This document shows, one piece after another, positions 49,001 through 55,528 of a stretch of 60,660 nt of DNA. The stretch's first letter is position 1. Every line of letters begins with the position of its first letter. Source of the stretch: JBOHUC01 sp050733935 (GTDB lineage Bacteria; Eisenbacteria; RBG-16-71-46; DASYSL01); contig JBOHUC010000107.1 of the NCBI GenBank assembly GCA_050733935.1, positions 1-60,660 on the forward strand, in the 5' to 3' direction. The notes under the pieces are model-generated. The model did not search any database, had not been told where the DNA came from, and worked only from the letters and a program-made list of their open reading frames with translations. A program made the translations under genes and the position numbers.

Positions 49001-51936
49001 ACCGTGACCTGCGCCTCGTCGACGTCATTGCTGTGCACGGTGAGGGATCCCGGGAACACGCCGGGGGTTGCGGCCAGGAAGCGCACGGGAAGTCGCCGGG
49101 TTTCTCCCGGAGCGAGGCTGAAGCCCGAAGTCTCGGTCTCGAACTCGGACGGCGTGATGTCGACCCCGCTCACGATGAGGAGATCCGTGCCCGCGTTCCG
49201 AACGTCCACCGTGTCGTAAAGGGCCACGCCCACGAAGGGGTGGCCGAAGTCGAGAGAGTCCGGTTCCACGCTTATGTCGGGCGCGCCCGTGACGTGAAGT
49301 TGGGCGGTCACGTCGACGCGGCTCTCGTCGGGATCGTTGCTGAGAATTGCCAGGTGGGATTCGTAATCGCCGCCGTTCAGACCCGCGGCGTCGAAATTCA
49401 CAGCCAGATCGAGCGCCCCGCCCGCGGCCACGCTGCCCGAGGCAGGGTTCGCAGTCAGCCAGCGCAGGTTCCGGTCCGTGATCAGGGTCTGGTAGTAGGC
49501 AACGGGTAAGCCGTAGGCATCCGGAGGCACGAACTGGGACGGGGGCGGAGGGACCCCGTACGGTGGGGCCCAGGTCGCTCCCGCTCCGGCGATCAGTTGT
49601 CCGAAGGACGCCGTGATGGGATAGACGGGCAGGAAGTCGGAGCCGAAGTAACCGCTCGCTTCCTCGAACGACGCCAGGATCAGATAGAAGCGACCCTCCA
49701 TGAGCGGAACGTCCACCGTTCCGGAGCTGTACCAGCCGAGCCCGGGCCCCGCACTCGGCAGATGGGAAACACTGATCAGGTCGAAATTTCCGACCGCCGC
49801 CGCGCCCTCGTAGACCAGGAACCACATGCGGGTGGCGAAGTTTGGCCCGAGGAAGAGGCGATGCTCGCGCAGCAGGCGCTCGGTCGTGCACTGAAAGATG
49901 TTGCCGCGCATGCGCGTTCCGCCGAAGAAGCTGATCGCGGTATTGCCAAACACCTCCTCCGTGGGCGAGAGCACGATCCGGCCCGGAGCGGCTTCGACGG
50001 CCGCCCTGCCGGAGACACGGGAAGCGAACGCGTCGCGATCGGTGGGAGCGACTTCGACGTTCGCCGGGAGCGAGACCCTGGCCGCGGCGAGCTGCTCGAG
50101 AGGCATGGGCGTGCCGCGCCCGAGCAACGTCTGCGAGGCCCCTTGGGCAGCCGGAAGGATGTCGACCGTCACGCCTTCGACGGATTCCACGTCGGTTTCG
50201 AAGACGAGATCGCTCACCCCGTGGTTCGCAATCGTCACGGTCCGGGTTGCGGTCTGTCCCGTGAACAGGTCCGCCGACACAGACAAGGGCGACACTTCGA
50301 CGTCCGGGGGACCGAGCGTCGTGCCCAGGGCCTTGTTCGACAGCACCGAGGCCGTGCCGAACTCGTCGTGGGTACGGATCGCAAAGTGATAGGTCGTGGA
50401 AAAATCGAGATTCGGGACGATCATCTCCTGAGCTGAACCTGCGGGGAGCGGAGTCGGGGTGCCCGACGCGGCCGTCGCGCTCAAGAAGTTCTCCTCGGTG
50501 ATCTGCGAAGTCGAGTAACGCACGTCATAACGCGCGGCCGTGCCGAGTGGGCCGTCGTCCCCAGGGGCGGTCCAGTGGAGGGTGACGTTTTGCCCACCGG
50601 TCGAGGCGACGGAAAGATCCGAGATCGCACCCGGAGGGATCGAATCGGCTTCCGCGATCACCATGAACGCGTTGAGTCGCGAGCCGCTCAGCACGCGGCC
50701 GGCCAGTGCCGGAAGGGGATCCGCACGGGACAGGAGCAGGGACTTGGCGGCGTCCGGGTCCATGGCGGGGAAGCGTCCGAGCATGAGCGCGAGCGCTCCG
50801 GAGACATGGGGTGCGGCCATCGACGTGCCGTTGAATGTCGCGTAGCCCGCGCCGGGCACGGTGCTCAGGATGCCTTCGCCCGGGGCGGCGAGGTCCACGG
50901 AAACGACGCCAAAGTTCGAGAAACCCGCCAGGACATCGTTGTGGGTCGAGGCCGCCACGGCCACGATGCGGGGAAGGTCGTATGCAGACGGATAGAACGG
51001 GAACACGTCCGTGTCCAGGGCGGCATTGCCCGCCGCCGCTACGAAAAGCCCGCCCGCGTTGTTGAACGACTCGATGGCAGAGCGGAGCAACTCCGAGTTG
51101 CCTGTTCCTCCCCAGCTCGCACTGATGATCTGAACGCCCATCGTCCGGGCGTAGTCGACCGAGGCGATCGCGCCTTCGGTCGATCCCGATCCGAACGCGT
51201 CGAGGAACTTGATGGGCAGGATCCGGACCTGCCAGGAAACTCCGGCAACTCCGATTCCATCGTTTCCCACGGCCCCGATCGTGCCGGAGCAATGCGTCCC
51301 GTGCCCCGCGTCATCAAACGGGTCATTGTCGTTGTTGACGAAATCCCAGCCACGAACGTCGTCCACGAAGCCGTTGCCGTCGTCGTCCGTGAAGTTGCCC
51401 GGAATCTCGTTCAGGTTCGTGAACATGTTGGGGGCCAGATCGGGGTGGGTGTAGTCGACCCCGGTATCGATCACTCCAACCAGGACGGACGGGGACCCGG
51501 TGAACACGTCCCAGGCCTGGACCGCGGAAATATCGGCCCCGGGCGTGCCGCCGGTCTGGCCCGTGTTCTGCATGCCCCAGAGCTGGCTGAACATCGGGTC
51601 GTTGGGGACGAAGCAGGACCGGTAGATGAAGTTCGGTTCGATGACCTCGACCGCGGGGTGCGTTCGATAACGCGCCAGCGCCTCGTCCACCGAAGCGTTC
51701 GAGATCCGAAGGTATTCAATGCGCAGCTTCGTGAACTGACGCACGCGGTCCGCCCCGAGGTCGTCCTTGATTGCCTGAATGCTTGCGGCGGACGCGGTCG
51801 GGCGGAAACGAACCAGGACCTCGCCGGGCCTGTAGTCCTGCGCCGCGGCGGGAAGAGCGGGAACGAGGCCAAGAGTGAACAGCACGAGCGCGGCGAGGAA
51901 CGCTCGGGAGCGGTTCCGTCGAACGGGACAACGCAT
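43051..51936 (-). CDS. Giant secreted S8 peptidase with alternating HYDIN-type and GATase-like modules and FlgD-like C-terminus
   Basis: The 2961-residue protein starts with a signal peptide (RAFLAALVLFTLGLVPALPAAA) and a propeptide (~34-104), followed by an S8 domain with D157 (VIDTGVDYTHPDL), H212 (GHGTHCSGT), N304 (AAAGN) and S372 (FNGTSMAAPHVSG). Then follow a fibronectin-III domain, several HYDIN/ASPM-like Ig domains (LTISNTGFSDLEF, LHSNDPNDPTILVPL) and three copies of a ~205-residue Rossmann-type module (LLVYDFLPWG, LLVQDAQPWG, LLVQDVLPWG; GGQLEFHAAGWG; LPGGVGI; LHSRLIPYSLSG) at about 48090-48700, 44900-45520 and 43530-44150. The end is a FlgD-like domain (VAPNPGRGLVRSEY, VRGRRVRTL, HALLWRGEDN). 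It is extracellular or surface-bound. The start at 51936 has GGGGGAG upstream. Confidence 0.9.
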   Translation of the reverse strand: MRCPVRRNRSRAFLAALVLFTLGLVPALPAAAQDYRPGEVLVRFRPTASAASIQAIKDDLGADRVRQFTKLRIEYLRISNASVDEALARYRTHPAVEVIEPNFIYRSCFVPNDPMFSQLWGMQNTGQTGGTPGADISAVQAWDVFTGSPSVLVGVIDTGVDYTHPDLAPNMFTNLNEIPGNFTDDDGNGFVDDVRGWDFVNNDNDPFDDAGHGTHCSGTIGAVGNDGIGVAGVSWQVRILPIKFLDAFGSGSTEGAIASVDYARTMGVQIISASWGGTGNSELLRSAIESFNNAGGLFVAAAGNAALDTDVFPFYPSAYDLPRIVAVAASTHNDVLAGFSNFGVVSVDLAAPGEGILSTVPGAGYATFNGTSMAAPHVSGALALMLGRFPAMDPDAAKSLLLSRADPLPALAGRVLSGSRLNAFMVIAEADSIPPGAISDLSVASTGGQNVTLHWTAPGDDGPLGTAARYDVRYSTSQITEENFLSATAASGTPTPLPAGSAQEMIVPNLDFSTTYHFAIRTHDEFGTASVLSNKALGTTLGPPDVEVSPLSVSADLFTGQTATRTVTIANHGVSDLVFETDVESVEGVTVDILPAAQGASQTLLGRGTPMPLEQLAAARVSLPANVEVAPTDRDAFASRVSGRAAVEAAPGRIVLSPTEEVFGNTAISFFGGTRMRGNIFQCTTERLLREHRLFLGPNFATRMWFLVYEGAAAVGNFDLISVSHLPSAGPGLGWYSSGTVDVPLMEGRFYLILASFEEASGYFGSDFLPVYPITASFGQLIAGAGATWAPPYGVPPPPSQFVPPDAYGLPVAYYQTLITDRNLRWLTANPASGSVAAGGALDLAVNFDAAGLNGGDYESHLAILSNDPDESRVDVTAQLHVTGAPDISVEPDSLDFGHPFVGVALYDTVDVRNAGTDLLIVSGVDITPSEFETETSGFSLAPGETRRLPVRFLAATPGVFPGSLTVHSNDVDEAQVTVALHGEGLLPPDIAVQPESLLVGLLSGERVTRMLTISNTGFSDLEFSIALREVGGAAPRVVNVRTVPIEDPSSGAEARPRTDRTPAGYVPTAFAGRTVGGAQALLVYDFLPWGQNANQVVLEANGIAYDVTGTAQLGSIDLDTYRLIIVASDQSTSSYLNIASQADRLDDFVQGGGQLEFHAAGWGFQGGDASVVTLPGGVGITPYSAGTNFIVLPDHPLVQGLPSAFFGNSASHSYLSNVPAHAQVVTTDEVGRVTLAEYYLGLGRVVVSCQTLEFYAPQPGNPISILHSRLIPYSLSGGGVPWLSAEPVQGTVPAGGTAEIAIEFNADDLLGGGYDALIQVRSNDPDEVETRVPAHMDVTGVPHLTVRGELQVVESVQTYSQSGATTTHDLLLPQTPPADGDLNLHVDGDFGDFSETASLYVEGSLLGSVGEVFIDCQPDSGDFHLDAGQLAAYAADGVVHALIQNSPAVDPFCGTERHRLRLSYHLSADPVAFGVNLLGQCRTMAIELENSGTDVLVVHTIGSNSPDFVPALTNLTLAPRARAMLPVTFCPSATGPAAGTLSIASNDPDLPVRTFSMNGLGTLPPDIALAPEEVFAELGPNETATREVTISNHGQGPLVWRASVAGIADSGAVVVASPVMASTNPHPATKEPRATGESWAGGKVAPVVSAAPEAPGVPAGSTLALRTLSPRETNGFLEPSLEDVLHALDANFAQVTALIPNRFDFSEGVNGTGIGDGGNDMYDFGNLLGTNLGSALEYSDGVIRTSPFVGPGGRYFTRKYPGLFVFVADLDGATNFDITGNLGADNGGNVDAAILEQFVGGSIYRGFVKRVFNAFDPSVNHLVILRDAEGVNHEWAPNTDNDFHRVFGLTGSRLYYLLYAGQEGGYIDNPTTLGILNEFLEQSGVGPEWLTVAPITGGAPAGGATQAQITFHSEGLLGGMYVGSVAFDSNDPDESRGVVSAHLRVIGIPQIAAAPESLDFGTLFVGLAASESVEVRNIGTDLLTVSNVEIAPPAFGTDLSGFTLAPGARRILAVNFAPSVAVEAVGSLTVHSDDPDTPALAVALRGQGILPPDIAVAPESLSVAVMSGDSLARTLTITNTGASDLTFAIGFGNDLGAAVHETTVRSVPSLESRRPIEPSNRAPADYVPSASTPRTEGDARVLLVQDAQPWGTMANEMALEGIGIPYHVIPSTALQLVDLEAYDVVIVPGDQYTATYVNLAARAAQLDAYVQNGGQLEFHAFGWGWNGGDASLVTLPGGVGIAYFNSTMNHVLMPDHPLVTGFPASFFGPPPSIAFLTNLPPAASVVIGDDLLRPTFAEYPRGFGRVVVACQPLEYSASYDTGTPIAILHSRLIPYTLSGSTLSWISADPREGSVPAGSTLEVTIQFRSEGAPAGILETQVLVQSNDPDEPVLSVPARMQVIGVPNIAVQPSNLNFGVVLIGETGTLSVEVENVGTDLLTVSGVEISPAEFQTDPSGFVLEPGASLSLAVDFSPVDAGEETGVLTLHSNDPNDPTILVPLHAEGRVPPEIDVTPTSIDVALGSGESTTRNLTLSNTGGTDLQFTISFQDVFSGLARVAGVRSGQSAGMIAETATDQRTNQAPPGYVPTLSQPDTAGEASVLLVQDVLPWGRTSNQDVLAANGIAFDVVGTAELPFVNLGSYRSVIVAGDQFTQSYTNLAAQAVQLATYVQNGGRLEFHAAGWGFHGGNASLVTLPGGVGIVSDPRERNIVLLPAHPLAAGLPASFDASYASLAYLTNIPPQASVVIADDRIDRATLIDYRFGIGRVIAGTQPLEFYAPQLGTPISTLHSNMILYGLAGLPWLTANPLTGSVSPGSSAEIVLTFNAADLTPGTYDALVVVESNDQDEDPFPVQVHLEVAMAASVSAESAPERLSLAPVAPNPGRGLVRSEYALPRPGTVHAAIFDVRGRRVRTLDEGPRPAGRHALLWRGEDNQGVRSAPGIYLLKLASEQGTLLQRFVWLP

Positions 51937-51958
51937 GATCTCCCCCTTCTCAGCGTTC

Positions 51959-52645
51959 CTACCGGTAGATGGCCTTGATCGATCCCCAGGTTTCGGCACG
52001 CGTCGGAGTCGTCGGGCTCGTGTGCATTCCGAGGTACAAGTTCGCGGGGGGCCCGCCGCCAAAGTCGCCCTGGGCCCCAGGCGGGTTGATCCAGATCCGG
52101 TCGTGGGAAGATCCGAGCGTCGGGGGCCCGAACGCCAGAAGACCGGTCTCGCTGTCGCTGAACGCCACGCCGAGCCAGACGTCGCCTGCAATCAGGGATC
52201 CGGGCGGGACCTCGATGCGAAACGCGCGCAGCCCGTCGGGCAATCTGGAGATCAGGTACGGTCCGGCAACGACTGGACCGGGGTCGGGATCCCCGGGCAA
52301 GTTCTCGTACAGCGTGACGAGCGCATCGACGAAGCCGGAACTCGGCTTGAAGTAACCGAAATCGAACGCGCACAGGGTCTCAACGGCCGGCGACGCGGCA
52401 TGAAGATCGTCGGCGAGCTCCACCCCCGCTCCGACCGGGAGATACGACGTCGTTCCGTTGGACTCATTCAAATAGATGGCCAGGCAAGCCGGTTCGCGGT
52501 CGATCCCGAAATCAGCGGGGGTGAGGGGGCTCGGAAGAGGAATCGGCAGCGCCTTGACGGGCAACGGCAGGCTTTCGGCCTGAGCTCCGCCCGCTGACGC
52601 GAGCCCGAGCGTGAGGACCAGTGCACCCACAAATCCGAGTCTCAT
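51959..52645 (-). CDS. Secreted protein of unknown function ending in the WGxxK tail, partner of the giant subtilase
   Basis: The 228-residue protein has a signal peptide (RLGFVGALVLTLGLASAGGAQA). The mature domain (FGIDREPACLAIYLNES, CAFDFGYFKPSSGFVDALVTLYENLPGDPDPG, FRIEVPPGSLIAGDVWLGVAFSD) is beta-rich and was not recognised; it resembles secreted reporter-type beta domains. It ends in SPTTPTRAETWGSIKAIYR, like the proteins at 22021 and 18489. It lies 22 bases upstream of the giant subtilase on the same strand, so the two are probably cotranscribed. The start at 52645 has GGAGG upstream. Confidence 0.75.
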   Translation of the reverse strand: MRLGFVGALVLTLGLASAGGAQAESLPLPVKALPIPLPSPLTPADFGIDREPACLAIYLNESNGTTSYLPVGAGVELADDLHAASPAVETLCAFDFGYFKPSSGFVDALVTLYENLPGDPDPGPVVAGPYLISRLPDGLRAFRIEVPPGSLIAGDVWLGVAFSDSETGLLAFGPPTLGSSHDRIWINPPGAQGDFGGGPPANLYLGMHTSPTTPTRAETWGSIKAIYR

Positions 52646-52938
52646 GCGCGTCCTCCATGGAATAAAAGTGGGGGGAGGAAGCCGGGGAAGTAGTTCGCAG
52701 GGTGCAAAGCGCACGGAGATTACCGGAATGGAGACCCGGGGCCACGGCGTTCTCGGGCTCGTAAGCTCAAACGACGGTGAGGCGGGAATCGGTCGCTGGC
52801 GACGGATCGATCCGGGACAAGCTTCGCACCCGCGCGCCGCTTGTCGCCGTCCGGACCATTCTATCGGCGCTGGCTGGAGTCCTCGGCGGATTCGTCCAAC
52901 GGGACGGGGTTCGTGCTGTGCAGAATCAGTAGCAAGAG
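52646..52938. other. Intergenic region upstream of repeat copy A
   Basis: No gene is supported. A 51-codon plus-strand frame (GTG 52777 to TAG 52932) contains a hydrophobic stretch (PLVAVRTILSALAGVLGGFV) but has no ribosome site and no recognisable relative. A 7-bp inverted repeat (GACAAGC/GCTTGTC, 52816-52845) lies in the likely promoter area of the minus-strand secreted protein gene. Confidence 0.5.
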
Positions 52939-52963
52939 CAGTAGCAAGCCGGCTCCCCGCCGG

Positions 52964-52991
52964 TTGCTGGAAACGGCGTAAGTTGTTATCT
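52964..52991 (+). promoter_or_regulatory. Promoter inside repeat copy A
   Basis: TTGCTG - 16 nt - TTATCT, with GTAAGTTG before the -10. It is nearly identical to the promoter at 12984-13011 and lies 12 bases before the tRNA-like segment. Confidence 0.6.
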
Positions 52992-52992
52992 T

Positions 52993-53140
52993 GCCGCCAC
53001 GAGGCGGCATAGCCAAGTGGCTAAGGCGACGGTCTGCAAAGCTGTCCAGACCCCAACCGAGGCCGAGCCGCCAACCGACGTCGCTGCAACACAGTGCGAA
53101 GCGCCCCAAGGAGTTTCTAGCCCCGGGGCGCTTCGTTTTC
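52993..53140 (+). ncRNA. Candidate small RNA with tRNA-Cys-like 5' half (copy A)
   Basis: Bases 53003-53045 read as the first 43 nt of a tRNA-Cys: acceptor strand GGCGGCA, D arm with GCC...GGC, anticodon stem ACGGT/GCTGT and loop CTGCAAA with anticodon GCA. GCCGCC at 53067-53072 could close the acceptor stem, giving a tRNA-sized 70-nt unit, but the T arm is missing (no GTTCGAAT-like loop, no 5-bp stem). A competing hairpin GCCGCC-ACGA-GGCGGC (52993-53008) uses the same acceptor strand. With a promoter before it and a terminator after it, the unit looks like an independent RNA gene of ~150 nt derived from, or mimicking, tRNA-Cys. It is not a functional tRNA as it stands. Confidence 0.5.
53098..53140 (+). 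terminator. Terminator of repeat copy A
   Basis: GAAGCGCCCC (53098-53107) and GGGGCGCTTC (53125-53134) form a perfect 10-bp stem followed by GTTTTC. The same hairpin occurs in copy B and, modified, at 29402-29432. Confidence 0.75.
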
Positions 53141-53202
53141 GTCTATTCCACTCCGGCGCAGTAGGCGCGTTTCCGCGCTGATTCGGTAGCAATTCGGTAG
53201 CA

Positions 53203-53782
53203 ACGAGTTCGGACACGGGAGTTGCATTCCCCCGCGCCGGATTGAGAACGGCGCCGTAGTCCTGCCGACGGCCATATGCCGACCGGGACGGCTCCACGCG
53301 CACCAGCGCTCAGCGAGCACGCGTAGAGCGGAAACGCGATCTTGCTGGCACAGGTCGTTCTCTTTCGGTCAGGCGGGATCGAGAGCATTCAAAACGTGAT
53401 CGGAGTTGCGCTCGTTGGGTGGCAGTGGGTGCTGGTCAACCTCGTGTTCTCCTGGGCGCGACCGTCGTCCAGTTCCGGGTGATGCAGCTGGCGAGGCACC
53501 TGATTCCACTGCGCGGCCTCACGCGGCGCATTGCAAATTGCAAGCGCACTGTTTTCCGACCCTGCCGCTCACTTGCCTGCGACTGCGGGCCTTGACCGGT
53601 TCCGCGATCTGCCGCTAAACTTATTGCGCTCTGCTCATCTCAGGGGCGTCTGTCCTCGGATAAACCAGCGACGGTTTGTCGACCATTCAGCCGACGGGCC
53701 GCCTCCCGCGGAACACTCAAGGTCGTGCTCGGATGCTGCCGCCCTCTCGCGCAGCCGCTGCGCACGATTCCTCGGGGGGCTC
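53203..53782. other. Gene-poor stretch between repeat A and the PSD-like gene
   Basis: No complete gene is supported. A 44-codon plus-strand frame starting at TTG about 53342 encodes a hydrophobic peptide (LLAQVVLFRSGG..., GVALVGWQWVLVNLVFSWA) ending at a TGA near 53482; it could be the remnant of a membrane protein gene. Bases 53526-53547 contain the inverted pattern GCGCA-TTGCAA-A-TTGCAA-GCGC, a possible operator before the cassette. Confidence 0.4.
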
Positions 53783-54550
53783 GTGGCGAAGAAGATCGAA
53801 GATTGGATTGCGACCGACGTCGCGCCCTTCCGCGACAAGTCGGTCAGGTGGCTCTCCGAAGCCCACTTCTTCCGTGATCCCAGCCGACCATATTTCTCAG
53901 ACACCAGCTACTTTCTGGCACCGGCAGACGGCATCTTGCTCTACCAGCGCGAGGTTGAGCCGGACGAATGCATTGTGGACATCAAGGGGAAGGCTTATTC
54001 CCTGCGCGACGCCCTCCGCGACCCGACGTATTCGCAGCGCAGTCTCGTCATCGGAATCTTCATGACTTTCTTCGACGTCCACGTGAACCGGGTACCCTAC
54101 CCAGGCCGCATTCACTTCAGAGAGCTCGAGCCGATCGACACTTACAACCATCCCATGCTCGAAGTCGAGCGCCAGATCATCAATGACCTCCGTGTGTCGA
54201 CCGACACACTCGGCTACCTGCACCACAATCAGCGCGTTGTCAACCGAATCGATTCGCTGGCATGGGGCGGCTCATACTATGTGCTGCAGATCGCCGACTA
54301 TGATGTCGATTGCATTACGCCGTTCAATCTCAAGCAGGGACAGCCGTACGTGCAGGGAGAGCGTTTCTCCCAGATCCGTTACGGATCGCAGGTGGATCTC
54401 ATAGTTCCCCTGCGCAGAGGAAGGGATTTGATCACGCTGCAGGCCACGGGAACGCATGTAGAGGGCGGGTTGGACCCTCTCATCGAGGTCAGGGATCGGA
54501 CGGGCAACGTCGTACAGCCGACTCCATTCTCTGAAGGGCGACTCTCATGA
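53783..54550 (+). CDS. Phosphatidylserine decarboxylase-like protein
   Basis: The 255-residue product matches the phosphatidylserine decarboxylase family: APADGILLYQ (D49), IFMTFFDVHVNRVPYPGRI (H100) and GERFSQIRYGSQVDLIVPL, where S202 in YGSQVD sits at the usual self-cleavage site that forms the pyruvoyl group (family motif GSRVD/GST). It is therefore probably an active pyruvoyl decarboxylase, but the membrane-anchoring N-terminus of true lipid enzymes is absent. Soluble PSD-like enzymes can decarboxylate amino acids. The GTG at 53783 follows GGGGGG and removes ~85 low-complexity residues from the longer frame. The stop overlaps the next start by four bases (ATGA). Substrate unknown. Confidence 0.78.
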   Translation: MAKKIEDWIATDVAPFRDKSVRWLSEAHFFRDPSRPYFSDTSYFLAPADGILLYQREVEPDECIVDIKGKAYSLRDALRDPTYSQRSLVIGIFMTFFDVHVNRVPYPGRIHFRELEPIDTYNHPMLEVERQIINDLRVSTDTLGYLHHNQRVVNRIDSLAWGGSYYVLQIADYDVDCITPFNLKQGQPYVQGERFSQIRYGSQVDLIVPLRRGRDLITLQATGTHVEGGLDPLIEVRDRTGNVVQPTPFSEGRLS

Positions 54551-55521
54551 GCCAGCATCTCGATCAGATTTCGTCTCACGATTTCGAGCCCACGCCGCGG
54601 AGCCTCAACCCGACGCGCTTGCGCCGTCCCGCGTTCACCCTCAACGTGCCGTTCTCGTTCTCAGTCAAGGTCGCTAACAACCGTTGGATGCAAGAGATGT
54701 CGCCTGGCGCGCGCACGCTCAATCAGGACCGCGCCATGCTGCAGTTCCTCGAGCTCTATCGCTACGTCTCGTCGGAAGCGCTGGTCTACCTTTTGCCCAC
54801 GCCACGTGATTGCAACCTGCAGGATCTCGTGTTCACGGCCAATCTAGGCCTGGTGCCCGAGCACTACGACGGCGGGTCGGCAGTCATTATTTCGAACTTC
54901 ACCTCAGAGCCGCGGTACGGCGAATCGGCCGTGGGCGCGAAATTCTTCGCCGACCTCGGCTACGACGTGCACGTGGCGCCGCATAAGTTTGAGGGCGAGG
55001 CCGACCTGAAGCACCTCTATGACAACATCTATGTGGGCGGCTACGGCATGCGCTCGGAGCTGGCTGCGTACGAGTGGATGGAGCGCACGTTCGATATGCA
55101 GATCGTGAAGGTCCGGTTGCAGGACGATTATCTCTACCACCTCGATTGCTCGATCTTTCCGGTCACGCGCGAGGATACCCTCGTGTGCACCGAGGCGTTC
55201 GAAGACGAGGAGATCGCGGCGCTCGAGAAGGTGACGAACATCATCGACGTTTCGGAAGACGACTGCTACAGCGGCCTCACCAACTCCGTGCGACTCACGA
55301 ACACGATCCTGAACGGCTCGAACCTGCTCGAGCTCAAGGCCGGCACAGAGGACTACGCGTTCGAAGTGAAGAAAAACCGCCGCCTGGAAGACATCGCGAC
55401 CGAGCTCGGCTTCGACGTGGCCTATTTCAACCTGAGCGAGTTCCTCAAGGGTGGTGCGTTGCTCTCGTGCATGATGATGCACCTGAACCGTCAGTCATAC
55501 GAAATCACCCTTACCACGTGA
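54547..55521 (+). CDS. Amidinotransferase / dimethylarginine dimethylaminohydrolase-like protein
   Basis: The 324-residue protein belongs to the guanidine-modifying superfamily: LQDLVFTANLGLV (N99 region), the HxD motif LYHLDCSIFPV (H198) and a C-terminal nucleophilic cysteine in GGALLSCMMMHLNR (C308). These are the core residues of DDAH, arginine deiminase and amidinotransferase enzymes, which attack the guanidinium carbon of arginine-like substrates through a thiouronium intermediate. Whether it hydrolyses or transfers cannot be decided. It is translationally coupled to the PSD-like gene upstream, and the MATE transporter follows after seven bases, which points to one pathway acting on an amino-acid-derived compound. 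Confidence 0.85.
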   Translation: MSQHLDQISSHDFEPTPRSLNPTRLRRPAFTLNVPFSFSVKVANNRWMQEMSPGARTLNQDRAMLQFLELYRYVSSEALVYLLPTPRDCNLQDLVFTANLGLVPEHYDGGSAVIISNFTSEPRYGESAVGAKFFADLGYDVHVAPHKFEGEADLKHLYDNIYVGGYGMRSELAAYEWMERTFDMQIVKVRLQDDYLYHLDCSIFPVTREDTLVCTEAFEDEEIAALEKVTNIIDVSEDDCYSGLTNSVRLTNTILNGSNLLELKAGTEDYAFEVKKNRRLEDIATELGFDVAYFNLSEFLKGGALLSCMMMHLNRQSYEITLTT

Positions 55522-55528
55522 AGAGGTC

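Larger units (their letters stand above)
52939..53202 (+). repeat. 264-bp repeat, copy A
   Basis: This sequence recurs at 56870-57132 with about 16 differences and one 1-bp gap (hand count, ~94% identity). The central ~130 bases, from GTAAGTTGTTATC to the terminator stem, are almost identical. Order within the repeat: promoter, tRNA-Cys-like segment, terminator, and at the end the 11-bp tandem ATTCGGTAGCA x2 (53181-53202). The two copies are direct repeats flanking a three-gene cassette. No transposase or integrase is present inside. Confidence 0.9.

Noticed and set aside
52777..52932. 51-codon hydrophobic small protein upstream of repeat A
   Set aside because: No ribosome binding site, no relative recognised and it runs into the repeat; left as a note in the intergenic entry.
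53003..53073. Functional tRNA-Cys gene
   Set aside because: The 5' half and anticodon are perfect, but the T arm has neither a 5-bp stem nor a GTTCGAAT-like loop, and the seventh acceptor pair fails. It is kept as a tRNA-like RNA candidate.
53531..53782. N-terminal extension of the PSD-like protein from 53531
   Set aside because: The added residues are low-complexity and Arg/Ser/Ala-rich, and family similarity begins just after the GTG at 53783, which has a purine-rich site upstream.
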